A stretch of DNA of 57,082 nt from Sulfurimonas sp. (GCF_028694895.1 NZ_JAQVKA010000004.1:1-57082), one strand, 5' to 3'; numbered from the stretch's first letter, positions 1 through 10,336 are shown. Notes: generated by a model not told the origin, from the letters alone. Numbers and translations are program-made.

Positions 1-31
1 CTGCACACTTTTCATTCATATCTTCTAGCAC
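1..31 (-). CDS. purF: 5' end of a probable amidophosphoribosyltransferase (PurF), truncated by the window edge
   Basis: Reverse strand reads AAGGAGAG then GTG CTA GAA GAT ATG AAT GAA AAG TGT GCA (MLEDMNEKCA...), compatible with the MNEKCAVVGI-type start of PurF; dapB-purF adjacency is known in Campylobacter. Only 10 codons visible. Confidence 0.5.
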   Translation of the reverse strand, partial: MLEDMNEKCA

Positions 32-101
32 ACTTCTCTCCTTGGCTAAATAGTCAACTATTTTTGCGATTACACTAAAATCAAATTAAAATAAAATTGA
101 T

Positions 102-869
102 TTAAACTTCTAAACAGTCACTTATAGAGTAAAGACCTGACTCTTTTTTAGCTAACCAAGAAGCAGCTCTGATTGCACCTTTACTAAATGTATTTCTTGA
201 AGTAGCTGTATGATTTAACTCTAAAAATTCGCCATCATTGTAAAAGCCTACGGTATGACGCCCTACGATATCTCCACCGCGAAGAGCCATAACGGCTATC
301 TCATCACTGCTTCTCTCGCCAATGTTTCCATCTCTTCCGCTAATGCGAACCTTATCAAGATCTAAACCACGTCCAGCTGCTGCTGATTCTGCTAAAGTAA
401 GTGCCGTTCCACTTGGTGCATCTTTTTTATGTTTATGATGCATCTCAACTATCTCTATGTCAAAGCCATCTAGAGCTGCAGAAGCTTCGCGTACAAGCTT
501 GTTTAAAAGAGCTACTCCTAAAGACATGTTTGTAGCATAAAGAACAGGCATATTTTTACTTGCTTCTTTTAGAAGGTTTAACTGATGAGTGTTTAATCCT
601 GTAGTACCAATTACTAAAGGTTTTGGAGTTTTAAGTGCAGCTTCGAGTAGTGTTTCACAAGCCTCAGGAAGTGAGAAGTCAATAACTATATCACATGCAT
701 TAAGAAATGACTTCATATCAGTACTAACAAGCACTGATGGGTCTATTGAAAAATCAAGAGAGTTTCTTACAAATACAGAACTTAGACTAATATTTTCAGT
801 CGTTTTAAGGTCTTCTAGGAGGAGCTTTCCAACTCTTCCATTTGCGCCAAAAACACCAACTTTTACCAT
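102..869 (-). CDS. dapB: 4-hydroxy-tetrahydrodipicolinate reductase
   Basis: GANGRVGKLL nucleotide-binding motif, EMHHKHKKDAPSGTAL active-site motif. Confidence 0.96.
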   Translation of the reverse strand: MVKVGVFGANGRVGKLLLEDLKTTENISLSSVFVRNSLDFSIDPSVLVSTDMKSFLNACDIVIDFSLPEACETLLEAALKTPKPLVIGTTGLNTHQLNLLKEASKNMPVLYATNMSLGVALLNKLVREASAALDGFDIEIVEMHHKHKKDAPSGTALTLAESAAAGRGLDLDKVRISGRDGNIGERSSDEIAVMALRGGDIVGRHTVGFYNDGEFLELNHTATSRNTFSKGAIRAASWLAKKESGLYSISDCLEV

Positions 870-908
870 TTTATTCCCCTTTTATTTCTATAACATTTAA
901 AATTTATC

Positions 909-1853
909 TTAGTGATTTAGTAGCTCATCAACATAAGAGATTGCTTTTAATGCAGCAACCGCGCCATCTCCAGCTGCACTTACAACTTGTTTAGGAGCTG
1001 CTATACGCATATCTCCAGCTGAGAAAAGTCCTTTTACAGAAGTTTGCATACTAATATCAACAATAACTTCACCTTGTTTATTCATTTCACATAAGAAAGT
1101 ACCATCTTCTTGCTTTAGAGTTTGGTTATTCACATCATTTCCAACAAATGTAAACACCCCAGGAACTTTGATATCGCGAACTTCACCGTTATTATTTTTT
1201 ATAAGAATCCCAGTAACACCCATCTCATCGCCATAAACTTCTTCTGGAGAGGAGTTTAAAACTAACTCTATATTTTGTGTTCTTTTTACTCTAGCAACTG
1301 TGTTTGGAGCGGAGCGAAATGTATCACGTCTATGAACAAGATAAACTTTTGAACATATCTTAGCAAGGTAGAGTGCCTCTTCAAGGGCTGTATCTCCGCC
1401 ACCGATGACTACAACTTCTTTTCCTTTATAGAAAAATCCATCACATGTAGCACAAGTACTTACACCTTTTCCAAATAATGCATCCTCACCCTTAAATCCA
1501 GCACGTCTTGGAGATGAACCAGTACAAACAATAACGCTATGTGCTTGCGTTATTGAGCCGTCATCTTTATGAATATTGAAAGTATCTCCATCTTTGCTAA
1601 CTCTAAGAATAGCTACCATCTCATGCTTAAGGCCAAACTTTTGGCACTGCTGGGGCCATGGAATCATAAGATCCATTCCGCTAATTTCTCCTGTTACACC
1701 TGGATAGTTTTCTATCTCAGAACTTTGAGTAATTTGACCACCTGGCATACCTTTTTCATACATAACAACATTTTCTAATCCACCACGAGTTGTGTAGAGT
1801 CCAGCAGTTAAACCAGCTGGCCCTCCACCTATAATTGCGCAATCTAAAATCAT
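909..1853 (-). CDS. trxB: thioredoxin-disulfide reductase
   Basis: [21 protein letters not shown] redox motif, [10 protein letters not shown]. Confidence 0.96.
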   Translation of the reverse strand: MILDCAIIGGGPAGLTAGLYTTRGGLENVVMYEKGMPGGQITQSSEIENYPGVTGEISGMDLMIPWPQQCQKFGLKHEMVAILRVSKDGDTFNIHKDDGSITQAHSVIVCTGSSPRRAGFKGEDALFGKGVSTCATCDGFFYKGKEVVVIGGGDTALEEALYLAKICSKVYLVHRRDTFRSAPNTVARVKRTQNIELVLNSSPEEVYGDEMGVTGILIKNNNGEVRDIKVPGVFTFVGNDVNNQTLKQEDGTFLCEMNKQGEVIVDISMQTSVKGLFSAGDMRIAAPKQVVSAAGDGAVAALKAISYVDELLNH

Positions 1854-1868
1854 ATATATATATTCCTT

Positions 1869-2354
1869 TTACAAATCTCTTATTTTATTCGATAATTCAT
1901 GCAAATTATCTAGTTTGAGTATCATACTATCTTGTTTATAAATCTGCTCTTTTGTTTTTTTTATAAAGAATATAGATGGGGATTCATAGATGTTAAACCT
2001 CTGTATAAAGCTAAGTGAGGTCTTTGTCCCAGACCTAAGAAAGGTTGTACTTTGCGTATTTGTAAATGCTTGATTGTAGTAATCAATTGCTAAGATTTTA
2101 TACTTAAGATTTGTTTGAGAGAGAAGCTCTGCAGTGCCAGATTCTTTTGAAGAATAAAAGACGATTATATAGTTTTCATCGCTTGGTTTAAATATCTCTT
2201 TTTGCTCATAAAACACCCACTCTTTAAAGTCGATAAATTTATACTCAGCAAATTTGTAATTGAAGTAAGCAAAAGTAGCAGCTATCATAGCTGCACCAAA
2301 GAAAGAGGCTAGAAGAGTAGATAAAGTAAAGAGACTTTTGCCTCTTTGCTTCAC
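1869..2354 (-). CDS. hypothetical single-TM protein between trxB and trxA
   Basis: N-terminal hydrophobic segment; 161-aa ORF in a packed same-strand cluster. Confidence 0.6.
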   Translation of the reverse strand: MKQRGKSLFTLSTLLASFFGAAMIAATFAYFNYKFAEYKFIDFKEWVFYEQKEIFKPSDENYIIVFYSSKESGTAELLSQTNLKYKILAIDYYNQAFTNTQSTTFLRSGTKTSLSFIQRFNIYESPSIFFIKKTKEQIYKQDSMILKLDNLHELSNKIRDL

Positions 2355-2371
2355 CGGAGCACTCTTAAAGA

Positions 2372-2692
2372 TTACGCTAAAAGCGCGTCGATTTTTTGTG
2401 CAAGAGCAGCTTTAGATTGTGCTCCAACAACTTGATCTACCATTTTTCCATCTTTAAAAAACATGATAGTTGGGATAGAGCGGATACCAAATTTTACAGC
2501 GATATCTTGCTCTTCATCTGTGTTTACTTTACAGATTTTAGCTTTACCATCGTAATCATTTGCTAACTCCTCAATTACTGGAGCAATCATACGGCAAGGC
2601 CCACACCAAGGTGCCCAAAAATCAACTAAAGATACACCTTCACCCAGTGTTGCTTCGAAATCTGCGCTAGTTAATTCTATATATTTTCCCAT
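2372..2692 (-). CDS. trxA: thioredoxin
   Basis: [13 protein letters not shown] active site. Confidence 0.98.
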   Translation of the reverse strand: MGKYIELTSADFEATLGEGVSLVDFWAPWCGPCRMIAPVIEELANDYDGKAKICKVNTDEEQDIAVKFGIRSIPTIMFFKDGKMVDQVVGAQSKAALAQKIDALLA

Positions 2693-2768
2693 TTTAATTT
2701 CCTTGCTTTTTTTGTATTTGGGGCATTATACAAAGCTAAGTCTTTAAAATTGCTTTATAACAAATCTA

Positions 2769-3548
2769 TTAAAATTTTATAAACTCTTTTTTTCGCTTAC
2801 GATAAATTACACATTCACTAAAGCCTAATTCCTTAACCATTTTCATAGTTTCATCACTAAAGAGGCCAACTTGTTCTGGTTTATGCGCATCTGAAGCAAA
2901 TGTTATAGGAATGTCTAATCTTTTAATCTCTTTGAGTAGCTCAGGTGATGGATATGCCTCTGCAATTGGTTTTCTAAAACCTGCAACGTTTATCTCAACA
3001 GACATACCAGATTCTTTTATTGCCAAAAGAGCGTTTTTTGCTATATCTACAATGTTGCCCTTTGGCATAAATTTAAAAATTTTTATTAAATCTAGGTGGC
3101 CTACTATATCAAATAGTTTGCTCTTTGCCATCTCCTCGATTGCGTTAAAATACTTTTGCCAAATCTCATCAATATCTTGATTTTCATAATCTTTTATAAA
3201 CTCAGGGTTATCAAATCCCCACTCATTTATAAAGTGCACACTTCCGATAAGATAATCTACTTTTGCATTTAATACTCTCTCATCCATGTAGCCTCTTAGA
3301 TAATCTACCTCATAGCCTAAGAGAATCTCTATTTTATCTTTATAGTGCTCTTTTGCTTCTAGAATGTTTTGCTCATACTCGCGCATCTGATCAAATCTCA
3401 TGCGATATTTTTCATCAAAATTCATTGCTGCATGCTCCGAGAAGCCAAAGTATTGAATATTGCACTCAATCGCTTTATCAATATACTGGGCTATTTCACC
3501 CTCTGCATGGTTACAAAGCTTAGTGTGATTATGTAGGTCAACTATCAT
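2769..3548 (-). CDS. PHP-domain histidinol-phosphatase (HisK/HisJ type)
   Basis: VDLHNHTKLCNHAEG, GSVHFIN, GHLDLIK, ASDAHKPEQVG metal-binding motifs. Confidence 0.85.
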   Translation of the reverse strand: MIVDLHNHTKLCNHAEGEIAQYIDKAIECNIQYFGFSEHAAMNFDEKYRMRFDQMREYEQNILEAKEHYKDKIEILLGYEVDYLRGYMDERVLNAKVDYLIGSVHFINEWGFDNPEFIKDYENQDIDEIWQKYFNAIEEMAKSKLFDIVGHLDLIKIFKFMPKGNIVDIAKNALLAIKESGMSVEINVAGFRKPIAEAYPSPELLKEIKRLDIPITFASDAHKPEQVGLFSDETMKMVKELGFSECVIYRKRKKEFIKF

Positions 3549-3635
3549 TTTCTCATTCCAATTTTGTATATTTTTATGATATTATAGTGTCAAACAATAA
3601 ATTTAGCTAATTTTACAAATATGGAGAAATTGATT

Positions 3636-4364
3636 ATGACCCAAGAAGAACTTGATGCTTTGATGAGTGGTGATATTGATGATTTAGACTCTTTTGAGGA
3701 TGAAAAAAGTACTTCTGATGAAGAATCTTTTATAGAAGAAGAACTATCAGATGATTTAACTTTACAAGATGACGAACTAAAAGAGACTGACGACTCAAAA
3801 CCAGCTGGATATACAAAGCAAACTTCTCACCATTGGCCTTTGCCTGCTACTGATGAGAACAAAATGGTACATCAATTGGATGATGTTACAAAAGAGAGCG
3901 AAGAGAAAGCTAGTGAAATATTTGACATTATTGATGGTGTTTCTAACAAACTTGTGGAGAGTGAAGAGTTTATAAATAATATTGTTGAAACTTTAAATAG
4001 TAATATAGAGCTCTTTAAAACATTAAATAAAAAATTTCCAGATGTTGAAGCTTTTGCAACACACTTAGAAAAAAATAACGCAGCATTAGATGAAGCAAAT
4101 GAGATAATAGAGGCTATGCAATCTGGTGGAGACTCTATTATGAATGTTATGGATATTATGCAGTATCAAGACATTCATCGTCAAAAGATAGAGCGTGTTA
4201 TAAATGTTATGCGCGCACTCTCTAACTATATGAACTCTCTTTTTGAAGGTAGAATTGACGATGAGAAGAGAGTCTCTTCTGCTCAACATATTGTAGGTGA
4301 TACTCATAATGAACTCGCTTCAAATGAAGATATAGAAGCACTACTCGCAAGTTTTGCAAAATAA
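3636..4364 (+). CDS. cheZ: CheZ-like chemotaxis phosphatase (HP0170-type remote CheZ)
   Basis: IMQYQDIHRQKIERVINVM resembles the CheZ catalytic helix; C-terminal EDIEALLASFAK resembles the CheZ CheY-binding tail. ATG 3636 with GGAG upstream preferred over 3621. Confidence 0.75.
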   Translation: MTQEELDALMSGDIDDLDSFEDEKSTSDEESFIEEELSDDLTLQDDELKETDDSKPAGYTKQTSHHWPLPATDENKMVHQLDDVTKESEEKASEIFDIIDGVSNKLVESEEFINNIVETLNSNIELFKTLNKKFPDVEAFATHLEKNNAALDEANEIIEAMQSGGDSIMNVMDIMQYQDIHRQKIERVINVMRALSNYMNSLFEGRIDDEKRVSSAQHIVGDTHNELASNEDIEALLASFAK

Positions 4365-5656
4365 TGGATAGAGTTGAGTTATTGTCTCCTGCTGGGACGT
4401 TAGAGAAATTAAAGATTGCTATTGATTTTGGAGCAGACGCTGTTTATGGTGGAGTTAGTCACTTCTCACTTCGTATCCGCTCTGGTAAAGAGTTTAGTTT
4501 TGAAGAGTTTGAAGAGGGGATTGCTTATGCACATGCAAGAGGTAAAAAAGTCTATGCAACTATCAATGGTTTTCCTTTTAACTCACAACTAAATCTACTG
4601 AAAAAACATATACTTAAGATGGCAGAGTTAAAGCCAGATGCTTTCATAATAGCAACTCCAGGTGTACTTAAACTATGTCATGAGCTAGCTCCTGATATGC
4701 CGCTTCACCTTTCAACTCAAGCAAATGTTATGAATGTTTTAGATGCAAAAGTTTACTATGACATGGGAGCTACTCGTATCATTACAGCTAGAGAGATTTC
4801 GCTTAGGGACTTGGTTGAGATAAAAAAAGAGCTTCCAGATTTGGAGCTTGAAGTATTTGTCCATGGATCTATGTGTTTTGCATATAGTGGAAGATGCCTC
4901 ATCTCAACTCTACAAAGTGGACGAGTTCCAAATCGTGGAAGTTGCGCAAATGATTGTAGATTTCCTTATGAGATGTACGCAGCAAATCCAGAAACAGGGA
5001 CGCTCTTTAAGCTTGAAGAGGATGAAGGTGTTGGAACTTACATCATGAACTCAAAAGATTTAAATCTTGCTTCGCATATAAAAGAGATACTAGATACTGG
5101 TGCGGTTGATTCTATAAAAGTTGAAGGGCGCACAAAAACATCATATTATGCGGCAGTTACTGCAAAAGCTTATAGAATGGCGTTGAATGACTACTATAAC
5201 GGTATAAACGATGTAGAGAAATATCAATATGAGTTACAATCTTTACAAAACAGAGGCTACACAGACGCTTATCTTATCTCAAGACCTTTTGAAAAGCATG
5301 ATACACAAAGTCTAGATTTTACTATGCAACTTGGAACTCATCAGGTTAGCGGACAAGTAGATGAGCGAGGAACACACTTCTTGTGCAAATACAAAACTCT
5401 GCCTAATGATGAGTTAGAACTTGTTGCTCCGCTTGATGCAAAGATAGAGATGGTAGATAATGAGATAGGTACTATTTATGAGAGAGACGGCAGAGTTTAC
5501 ATGAAGCTAAAAAAACTTTTAGCTGAGAATAAAAAAGTTTGGGATGAGGTACATAGTGGAAATTTAAACCCTATAACACTTCCTATAAAACTACCTGCTT
5601 ATACATTTCTAAGAATCCCATCTACGCCAGATATGGGAGCATATCCAAAAGCATAA
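4364..5656 (+). CDS. peptidase U32 family protein (YegQ/TrhP-like)
   Basis: ELLSPAGTLEKLKIAIDFGADAVYGG, HGSMCFAYSGRCLIS, VDSIKVEGRTK. Confidence 0.9.
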   Translation: MDRVELLSPAGTLEKLKIAIDFGADAVYGGVSHFSLRIRSGKEFSFEEFEEGIAYAHARGKKVYATINGFPFNSQLNLLKKHILKMAELKPDAFIIATPGVLKLCHELAPDMPLHLSTQANVMNVLDAKVYYDMGATRIITAREISLRDLVEIKKELPDLELEVFVHGSMCFAYSGRCLISTLQSGRVPNRGSCANDCRFPYEMYAANPETGTLFKLEEDEGVGTYIMNSKDLNLASHIKEILDTGAVDSIKVEGRTKTSYYAAVTAKAYRMALNDYYNGINDVEKYQYELQSLQNRGYTDAYLISRPFEKHDTQSLDFTMQLGTHQVSGQVDERGTHFLCKYKTLPNDELELVAPLDAKIEMVDNEIGTIYERDGRVYMKLKKLLAENKKVWDEVHSGNLNPITLPIKLPAYTFLRIPSTPDMGAYPKA

Positions 5657-5763
5657 AAGCTTTTATCTGCTTTATGCTTGGATGGCTTTATCAAGCCTAA
5701 CATCAAAAAAAAGTTTAAAAAGCTATGATATAATCAACTATCAAAAATAAGGATGATGGATAG

Positions 5764-6261
5764 ATGAAATTTGTTTCAATTGTAATAGGCAGCAGAAGTG
5801 ATTATGAGGTTATGAAATCTTGCTCAGATACGCTAGAGGCGTTTGGTGTCTCTTATGAGATGATCATCTCTTCAGCGCATCGTTCACCAGAGAGAACAAA
5901 AGATTATATTGTAAAAGCAGAAAAAAAAGGTGCTCAAGTTTTCATTGCAGCAGCTGGTATGGCTGCGCACCTAGCTGGTGTTTTATCTTCTAAAACTGTA
6001 AAACCTATCATTGGAGTTCCTATGAGTGCATCTGCACTTAGTGGGATAGATGCACTTCTATCAACTGTTCAAATGCCGGCTGGAATGCCAGTTGCTACGG
6101 TAGCAATAGGAAAAGCAGGAGCAATCAACTCTGCATATCTAGCTATGCAAATCTTAGCACTTGATAACGAAGAGTTATCTGTTAAGCTAAAAGAGGATCG
6201 TATAGCTAAGGCTAAAAAAGTTGAGATGGATTCGCTAGAGATAGAGACTATTTTACCTTAA
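5764..6261 (+). CDS. purE: 5-(carboxyamino)imidazole ribonucleotide mutase
   Basis: GSRSDYEVM, SAHRSPERT, AAAGMAAHLAGV. Confidence 0.95.
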   Translation: MKFVSIVIGSRSDYEVMKSCSDTLEAFGVSYEMIISSAHRSPERTKDYIVKAEKKGAQVFIAAAGMAAHLAGVLSSKTVKPIIGVPMSASALSGIDALLSTVQMPAGMPVATVAIGKAGAINSAYLAMQILALDNEELSVKLKEDRIAKAKKVEMDSLEIETILP

Positions 6262-6282
6262 AAAATTGCAATAGGGGCGAAA

Positions 6283-6756
6283 ATGAAGTGGATGCGTGAT
6301 GAAGAGTATATGGAGCTTACAGGGTTAGATATATCAGCTATTGATGATTTAGCACAAAGAGGTAAGCTTACTCTAAAAGTTGAAGACGGTATAAGATACA
6401 TCGACCCATCTAAAGGTGCAAGAGAGGTAGTTCCCGCCCAACTAAGAGAGCTCTCTGCGCATAATACAAAAGAGATGTTGGTTCAGCCTCAGTTTGTTGA
6501 AAAGACAATAGGCACCATCATAAATCTACATGAAAAAGTTCTTGATGCAAAAGATGAGACTCTAAAAGCTGTTAGAGTTGAAAATGAATTTCTAAGAGAA
6601 GCATTAGGCTCTCTTCAAGAGCTTTATGATGAAGATAGAGTAACTATACATACACTTCAAGAACAGCTAAAACTCTCACAACAAGAAGTTGAGTTTATGA
6701 GAAGAAAATATAAACTCATGTGGAACAAAGCTATAGATGAACATACTGATAAATAG
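6283..6756 (+). CDS. DUF3972-like coiled-coil protein with N-terminal HTH-like segment
   Basis: Epsilonproteobacterial conserved protein located upstream of glyQ; coiled-coil C-terminus. Confidence 0.6.
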   Translation: MKWMRDEEYMELTGLDISAIDDLAQRGKLTLKVEDGIRYIDPSKGAREVVPAQLRELSAHNTKEMLVQPQFVEKTIGTIINLHEKVLDAKDETLKAVRVENEFLREALGSLQELYDEDRVTIHTLQEQLKLSQQEVEFMRRKYKLMWNKAIDEHTDK

Positions 6757-6771
6757 TAGATATTTTAAAAT

Positions 6772-7629
6772 ATGACGATAGATGAAGCTTGCGTTACATG
6801 CATAATAAACCAAAGCACAAAAGTAGCAAATGCAATTGGCGCAGATGAGTTGCTCTTTAAAAAATTAACCTCTACAGTACAAGAGATGAGTAAGTCATTC
6901 TCTTTTAGTGATACCCCTCCTGAAATTGCATCTTATGTTTATGAAAAAATGGCTCTTCTTGCTAATAAAGTAGATTTATATGATGAAGTAAAAGAGCTGT
7001 CAACAAAAAAAGCACTCTCTTTTGTTCCACTTTTAAAAGAGAAAATATTAAACTCTAAAGATAAGCTCTTAACCGCTACAAAAATAGCGGTGGCGGGTAA
7101 TGTTATAGACCTCGCGGCTGAAGTTGAGTTTGACCTCAAAGAGGAGCTTGATAAAATCTTTTATACAGAATTTGCACATGATGACTTTTCTCTCTTTGAA
7201 AAAAAGTTAGATGAGGCAAAGAGTGTTTTAGTCATAGGCGATAATGTAGGCGAGCATATCTTTGACTATATGTTTATAGAGGTACTCAAAGAGTTTTACC
7301 CTAAAACAAAGTTTTCATATATGGTTCGTGGAAACCCAATCATAAACGATGTTACTATGAAAGAGGCAGAGGAAGCTGGGTTTCATGAGCTTTGTGAGCT
7401 AATTGATAGTGGTGTAAACACTCCTGGATTTGCCTATAGCAGAGCTTCTTCTTACTCTAGAGAAGTTTTTGATAGTGTTGATTTGGTTATAAGTAAAGGG
7501 ATGGGAAATTATGAGTGCCTAAGCCCATCACATAGGGCTAATATCTGCTTTTTGCTAAAAGTAAAGTGCTCAGTAGTTGGAGCACACCTGCAAAAAGAGA
7601 TAGGCGATATCATCTGTAAAATCGTATAA
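6772..7629 (+). CDS. DUF89/ARMT1-like family protein
   Basis: N-terminal CVTC, VLVIGDNVGEHIFDYMFI, MVRGNPIINDVTM, DLVISKGMGNYE. Confidence 0.85.
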   Translation: MTIDEACVTCIINQSTKVANAIGADELLFKKLTSTVQEMSKSFSFSDTPPEIASYVYEKMALLANKVDLYDEVKELSTKKALSFVPLLKEKILNSKDKLLTATKIAVAGNVIDLAAEVEFDLKEELDKIFYTEFAHDDFSLFEKKLDEAKSVLVIGDNVGEHIFDYMFIEVLKEFYPKTKFSYMVRGNPIINDVTMKEAEEAGFHELCELIDSGVNTPGFAYSRASSYSREVFDSVDLVISKGMGNYECLSPSHRANICFLLKVKCSVVGAHLQKEIGDIICKIV

Positions 7630-7633
7630 AAAA

Positions 7634-8077
7634 TTACTCAAACACCATAAGCGCATAACCATCGTTTTGATACTTGATGGTTTCTAAGAAGCTGTTTGGA
7701 GAGATTTTTGCAGCTGAGATTACACTGCTCTCATCAATTGCATTTGCGTTTAGGCTCATTGCGCAAACTACTATTTTAACGCCCTTTTTATCAAGTTTTA
7801 TCAGTTGAAGTTGAGCTAGTTTTGCATTTTGTATCTCATCATCTTTTACGAGCATATCATAATCTTTAGAGACAATCTTAGCGCAGCTTCCATGTAGAGT
7901 TATAGCAAAATTTACACTATCACCATTTGACTCAATCATATCCATAGTTCTCTCAACTAAAAACATTCGACTAGCTATGTATGACATATCATTTGAATTA
8001 CAGTCAAAAACAGTTTTGTACTCATGCGCACTAAGCGTAGTTAAAAAAAGAGTGATTAAAATTAAAATATTTCTCAT
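7634..8077 (-). CDS. exported DsrE-like family protein
   Basis: Signal peptide, then DsrE-like fold sequence with GVKIVVCAMSLNAN. Confidence 0.65.
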   Translation of the reverse strand: MRNILILITLFLTTLSAHEYKTVFDCNSNDMSYIASRMFLVERTMDMIESNGDSVNFAITLHGSCAKIVSKDYDMLVKDDEIQNAKLAQLQLIKLDKKGVKIVVCAMSLNANAIDESSVISAAKISPNSFLETIKYQNDGYALMVFE

Positions 8078-8079
8078 GA

Positions 8080-8610
8080 TTATTCTCCTAATCCAAAAAC
8101 ATTTGAGAGTGTATTTATATAGTTAAAATATCCAGTTATTGCAACTGCCTCAAGGATTTGTGCATCACTATAACCTAAATCTCTTATAGCGTCGATATCC
8201 TCTTTTAGTATCTTGTAACTATCTTTTTGTGCAGCTCTTAGGCAGAAGTTTAGAAGAGCTTTTTCTTTTGCATCAATGTTCATGGCATCAACGCCTTGTA
8301 ATATTTTCTCAATTTTCTCATCACTAAGCCCTAGCATTTTTGCGATGCCTTTATGAACATCCACACACATTTTACATCCATTTTCTTTTGAGACTAGAAG
8401 GGCGATAGCCTCTTTTGTGTCATAAGAGAGTGTTGTCTCATCTAGGAGGTATTTTTGAATCATCATATCAGTTGCAAAATAGACTTTTTCATCCATCGCC
8501 ATAAGCTTAAAAATCTCGCCAAGTTTTCCTGTTTTTTCTAGTATAGGACGCGCTCTATCTTGTATAGAAGGAGTCATATCTTCAAATTCTGGTAGTTTAA
8601 TATGTGCCAT
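8080..8610 (-). CDS. carboxymuconolactone decarboxylase / AhpD-like family protein
   Basis: CKMCVDVHKGIAK (CxxC...H) motif; start at MAHIKLPEF preferred over the upstream start at 8682. Confidence 0.85.
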   Translation of the reverse strand: MAHIKLPEFEDMTPSIQDRARPILEKTGKLGEIFKLMAMDEKVYFATDMMIQKYLLDETTLSYDTKEAIALLVSKENGCKMCVDVHKGIAKMLGLSDEKIEKILQGVDAMNIDAKEKALLNFCLRAAQKDSYKILKEDIDAIRDLGYSDAQILEAVAITGYFNYINTLSNVFGLGE

Positions 8611-8640
8611 ATTTTCCCTTTTTTTGTTTAGTCTCTTTAA

Positions 8641-8665
8641 AAACGTTAAGTTGTACTTAACGTTT
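8641..8665. promoter_or_regulatory. perfect 11-bp-arm palindrome aaacgttaagt-tgt-acttaacgttt, candidate MerR operator
   Basis: Read directly; in the divergent intergenic region between the AhpD-like gene and merR-type regulator. Confidence 0.75.
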
Positions 8666-8710
8666 AGAATTATAGAATACAATTCTTAGATAAAAGTAAA
8701 CAGGTAAAAG

Positions 8711-9391
8711 ATGAAATATAAAATATCTCAAATAGTAGAACTCACTCAAACTCCAAAATCAACAATTTTATACTACATAAGAGAAGGACTACTTCCAGAG
8801 GCAAAGAAACTAAAATCAAATGTTCATAGATACTCAGATGAGCATGTAGAGCTTTTAGAGTATATAAAGTACATGAAACAAGAGATGGGAAGCTCTAATG
8901 AAGAGATAAAGAGTATGCTAAAAAATAAAAATAGTTCTCTCTCCAGCTCATTTTCTATGATAGCACCTATGATGCAGACACTAGAAAATATCCCAAAAGA
9001 TGCCAAGCACTACACAAAAGAGGAGTTTATAAAAGAGTATGAAGTTGACGTAGAGCTTTTAGAAGAGCTACTAAAAGATGAGATTTTACTGCCTTTAGGG
9101 AGCGATGACTTTACACAAAAAGAGGCTTCTATCGTCAAACTTGTAAAGAACTTTCAAGGTATTGGTGTTGAGTATAGCATCCTAAGGGAGTACGCAAGTC
9201 ATGCAAAAGCGCTCTCTACACTTGAGTATGAGATGCAAAAAAAATTATGTGCAATAAGAGATGATGAGAACTTCTCTACTTTATGGAAGATTATGTTTGA
9301 GACTCTCTTTGTAGCAAAAGAGTACATGCAAGGACGCTCAACACATAAAGTTTTATATGAGGCTCTCAAAGAGGAGATTTCAAAAAAGTAA
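8711..9391 (+). CDS. MerR family transcriptional regulator
   Basis: YKISQIVELTQTPKSTILYYIREGLLP N-terminal wHTH. Confidence 0.9.
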   Translation: MKYKISQIVELTQTPKSTILYYIREGLLPEAKKLKSNVHRYSDEHVELLEYIKYMKQEMGSSNEEIKSMLKNKNSSLSSSFSMIAPMMQTLENIPKDAKHYTKEEFIKEYEVDVELLEELLKDEILLPLGSDDFTQKEASIVKLVKNFQGIGVEYSILREYASHAKALSTLEYEMQKKLCAIRDDENFSTLWKIMFETLFVAKEYMQGRSTHKVLYEALKEEISKK

Positions 9392-9404
9392 AGTATTGCT
9401 TTGA

Positions 9405-9410
9405 TATAAT
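9405..9410 (+). promoter_or_regulatory. -10 TATAAT upstream of glyQ
   Basis: tttgaTATAAT 26 bp upstream of ATG; the same motif precedes purE (5729-5734) and the 13971 gene (13939-13944). Confidence 0.6.
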
Positions 9411-9435
9411 CTCATAATTTTTAAAAGAGGCAATT

Positions 9436-10317
9436 ATGATAACTTTTAGCGAGATGTTACTAAAACTACAAGAATTTTGGATGAAACAGGGTTGCAATAT
9501 TGTCCAACCTTACGATATTCAAGCGGGAGCTGGAACTTTTCACCCAGCTACATTTTTACGCTCCCTTGACTCAACTCCGTGGGCTGTTGCTTATGTTGCA
9601 CCAAGTCGCCGTCCAACTGATGGAAGATATGGTGAGAACCCAAACCGTCTGGGAAGCTACTACCAGTTTCAAGCACTTATAAAACCATCACCTGACAATA
9701 TCCAAGAGCTATACTTAAAGTCTTTAGAGTACTTAGGACTTGATGTAAAAAACCATGACATCCGTTTTGTAGAGGATAATTGGGAGTCTCCAACTCTCGG
9801 TGCATGGGGGCTTGGCTGGGAAGTTTGGCTAAATGGTATGGAAGTTACACAGTTTACCTACTTCCAACAAGTCGGCGGTATAGAGTGTAATCCAGTCGCA
9901 GTTGAGATAACTTACGGAACAGAGCGCCTTGCGATGTATCTTCAAGGCGTGGACACTGTTTTTGATATAGTTTGGGGCGAGAATGAGCATGGAAAAACTC
10001 TATACAGAGACGTTCACAAAGAAGCAGAGATAGAGTTTAGCAAATACAACTTTGAAGTAGCAGACACTGACATGTTGTTTGCAGAGTTCAACGCAAAAAG
10101 CAACGAGTGCCTAAGAGCCCTAGAAGCTGGGCTTCCTCTTCCTGCATATGACTTATGTATGATGGCAGCAAGCACTTTCAACGTTCTTGACGCTAGAAAA
10201 GCAATCAGCCAAACAGAGAGACAAAACTACATCCTAAAAATCCGCGAACTATCAAAAGGTTGCGCAGAACTCTATAAATCACAAGAAGAAGAGAGAAATA
10301 AGAGGGTTAAGGCGTAA
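9436..10317 (+). CDS. glyQ: glycyl-tRNA synthetase alpha subunit
   Basis: [41 protein letters not shown]. Confidence 0.98.
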   Translation: MITFSEMLLKLQEFWMKQGCNIVQPYDIQAGAGTFHPATFLRSLDSTPWAVAYVAPSRRPTDGRYGENPNRLGSYYQFQALIKPSPDNIQELYLKSLEYLGLDVKNHDIRFVEDNWESPTLGAWGLGWEVWLNGMEVTQFTYFQQVGGIECNPVAVEITYGTERLAMYLQGVDTVFDIVWGENEHGKTLYRDVHKEAEIEFSKYNFEVADTDMLFAEFNAKSNECLRALEAGLPLPAYDLCMMAASTFNVLDARKAISQTERQNYILKIRELSKGCAELYKSQEEERNKRVKA

Positions 10318-10336
10318 ATATATGACAGATTGTCAT
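10318..10336. promoter_or_regulatory. palindrome-containing element atatatgacaGATtgtcat (copy 1), just after glyQ stop
   Basis: 17/19 identical to the copy at 13892-13910; 6-bp perfect arms ATGACA/TGTCAT. Confidence 0.7.

Noticed and set aside
589-900. ORF track entries antisense to confident genes (for example 589-900, 1569-1778, 15209-15523, 27318-27782, 50809-51141)
   Set aside because: They overlap well-supported genes on the other strand, show low-complexity or implausible protein sequence, and lack ribosome sites; treated as shadow ORFs.
7634-8610. Adjacent DsrE-like and AhpD-like genes as a novel sulfur/redox pair
   Set aside because: Only two-gene adjacency on the same strand; both families are common and no further evidence was visible.
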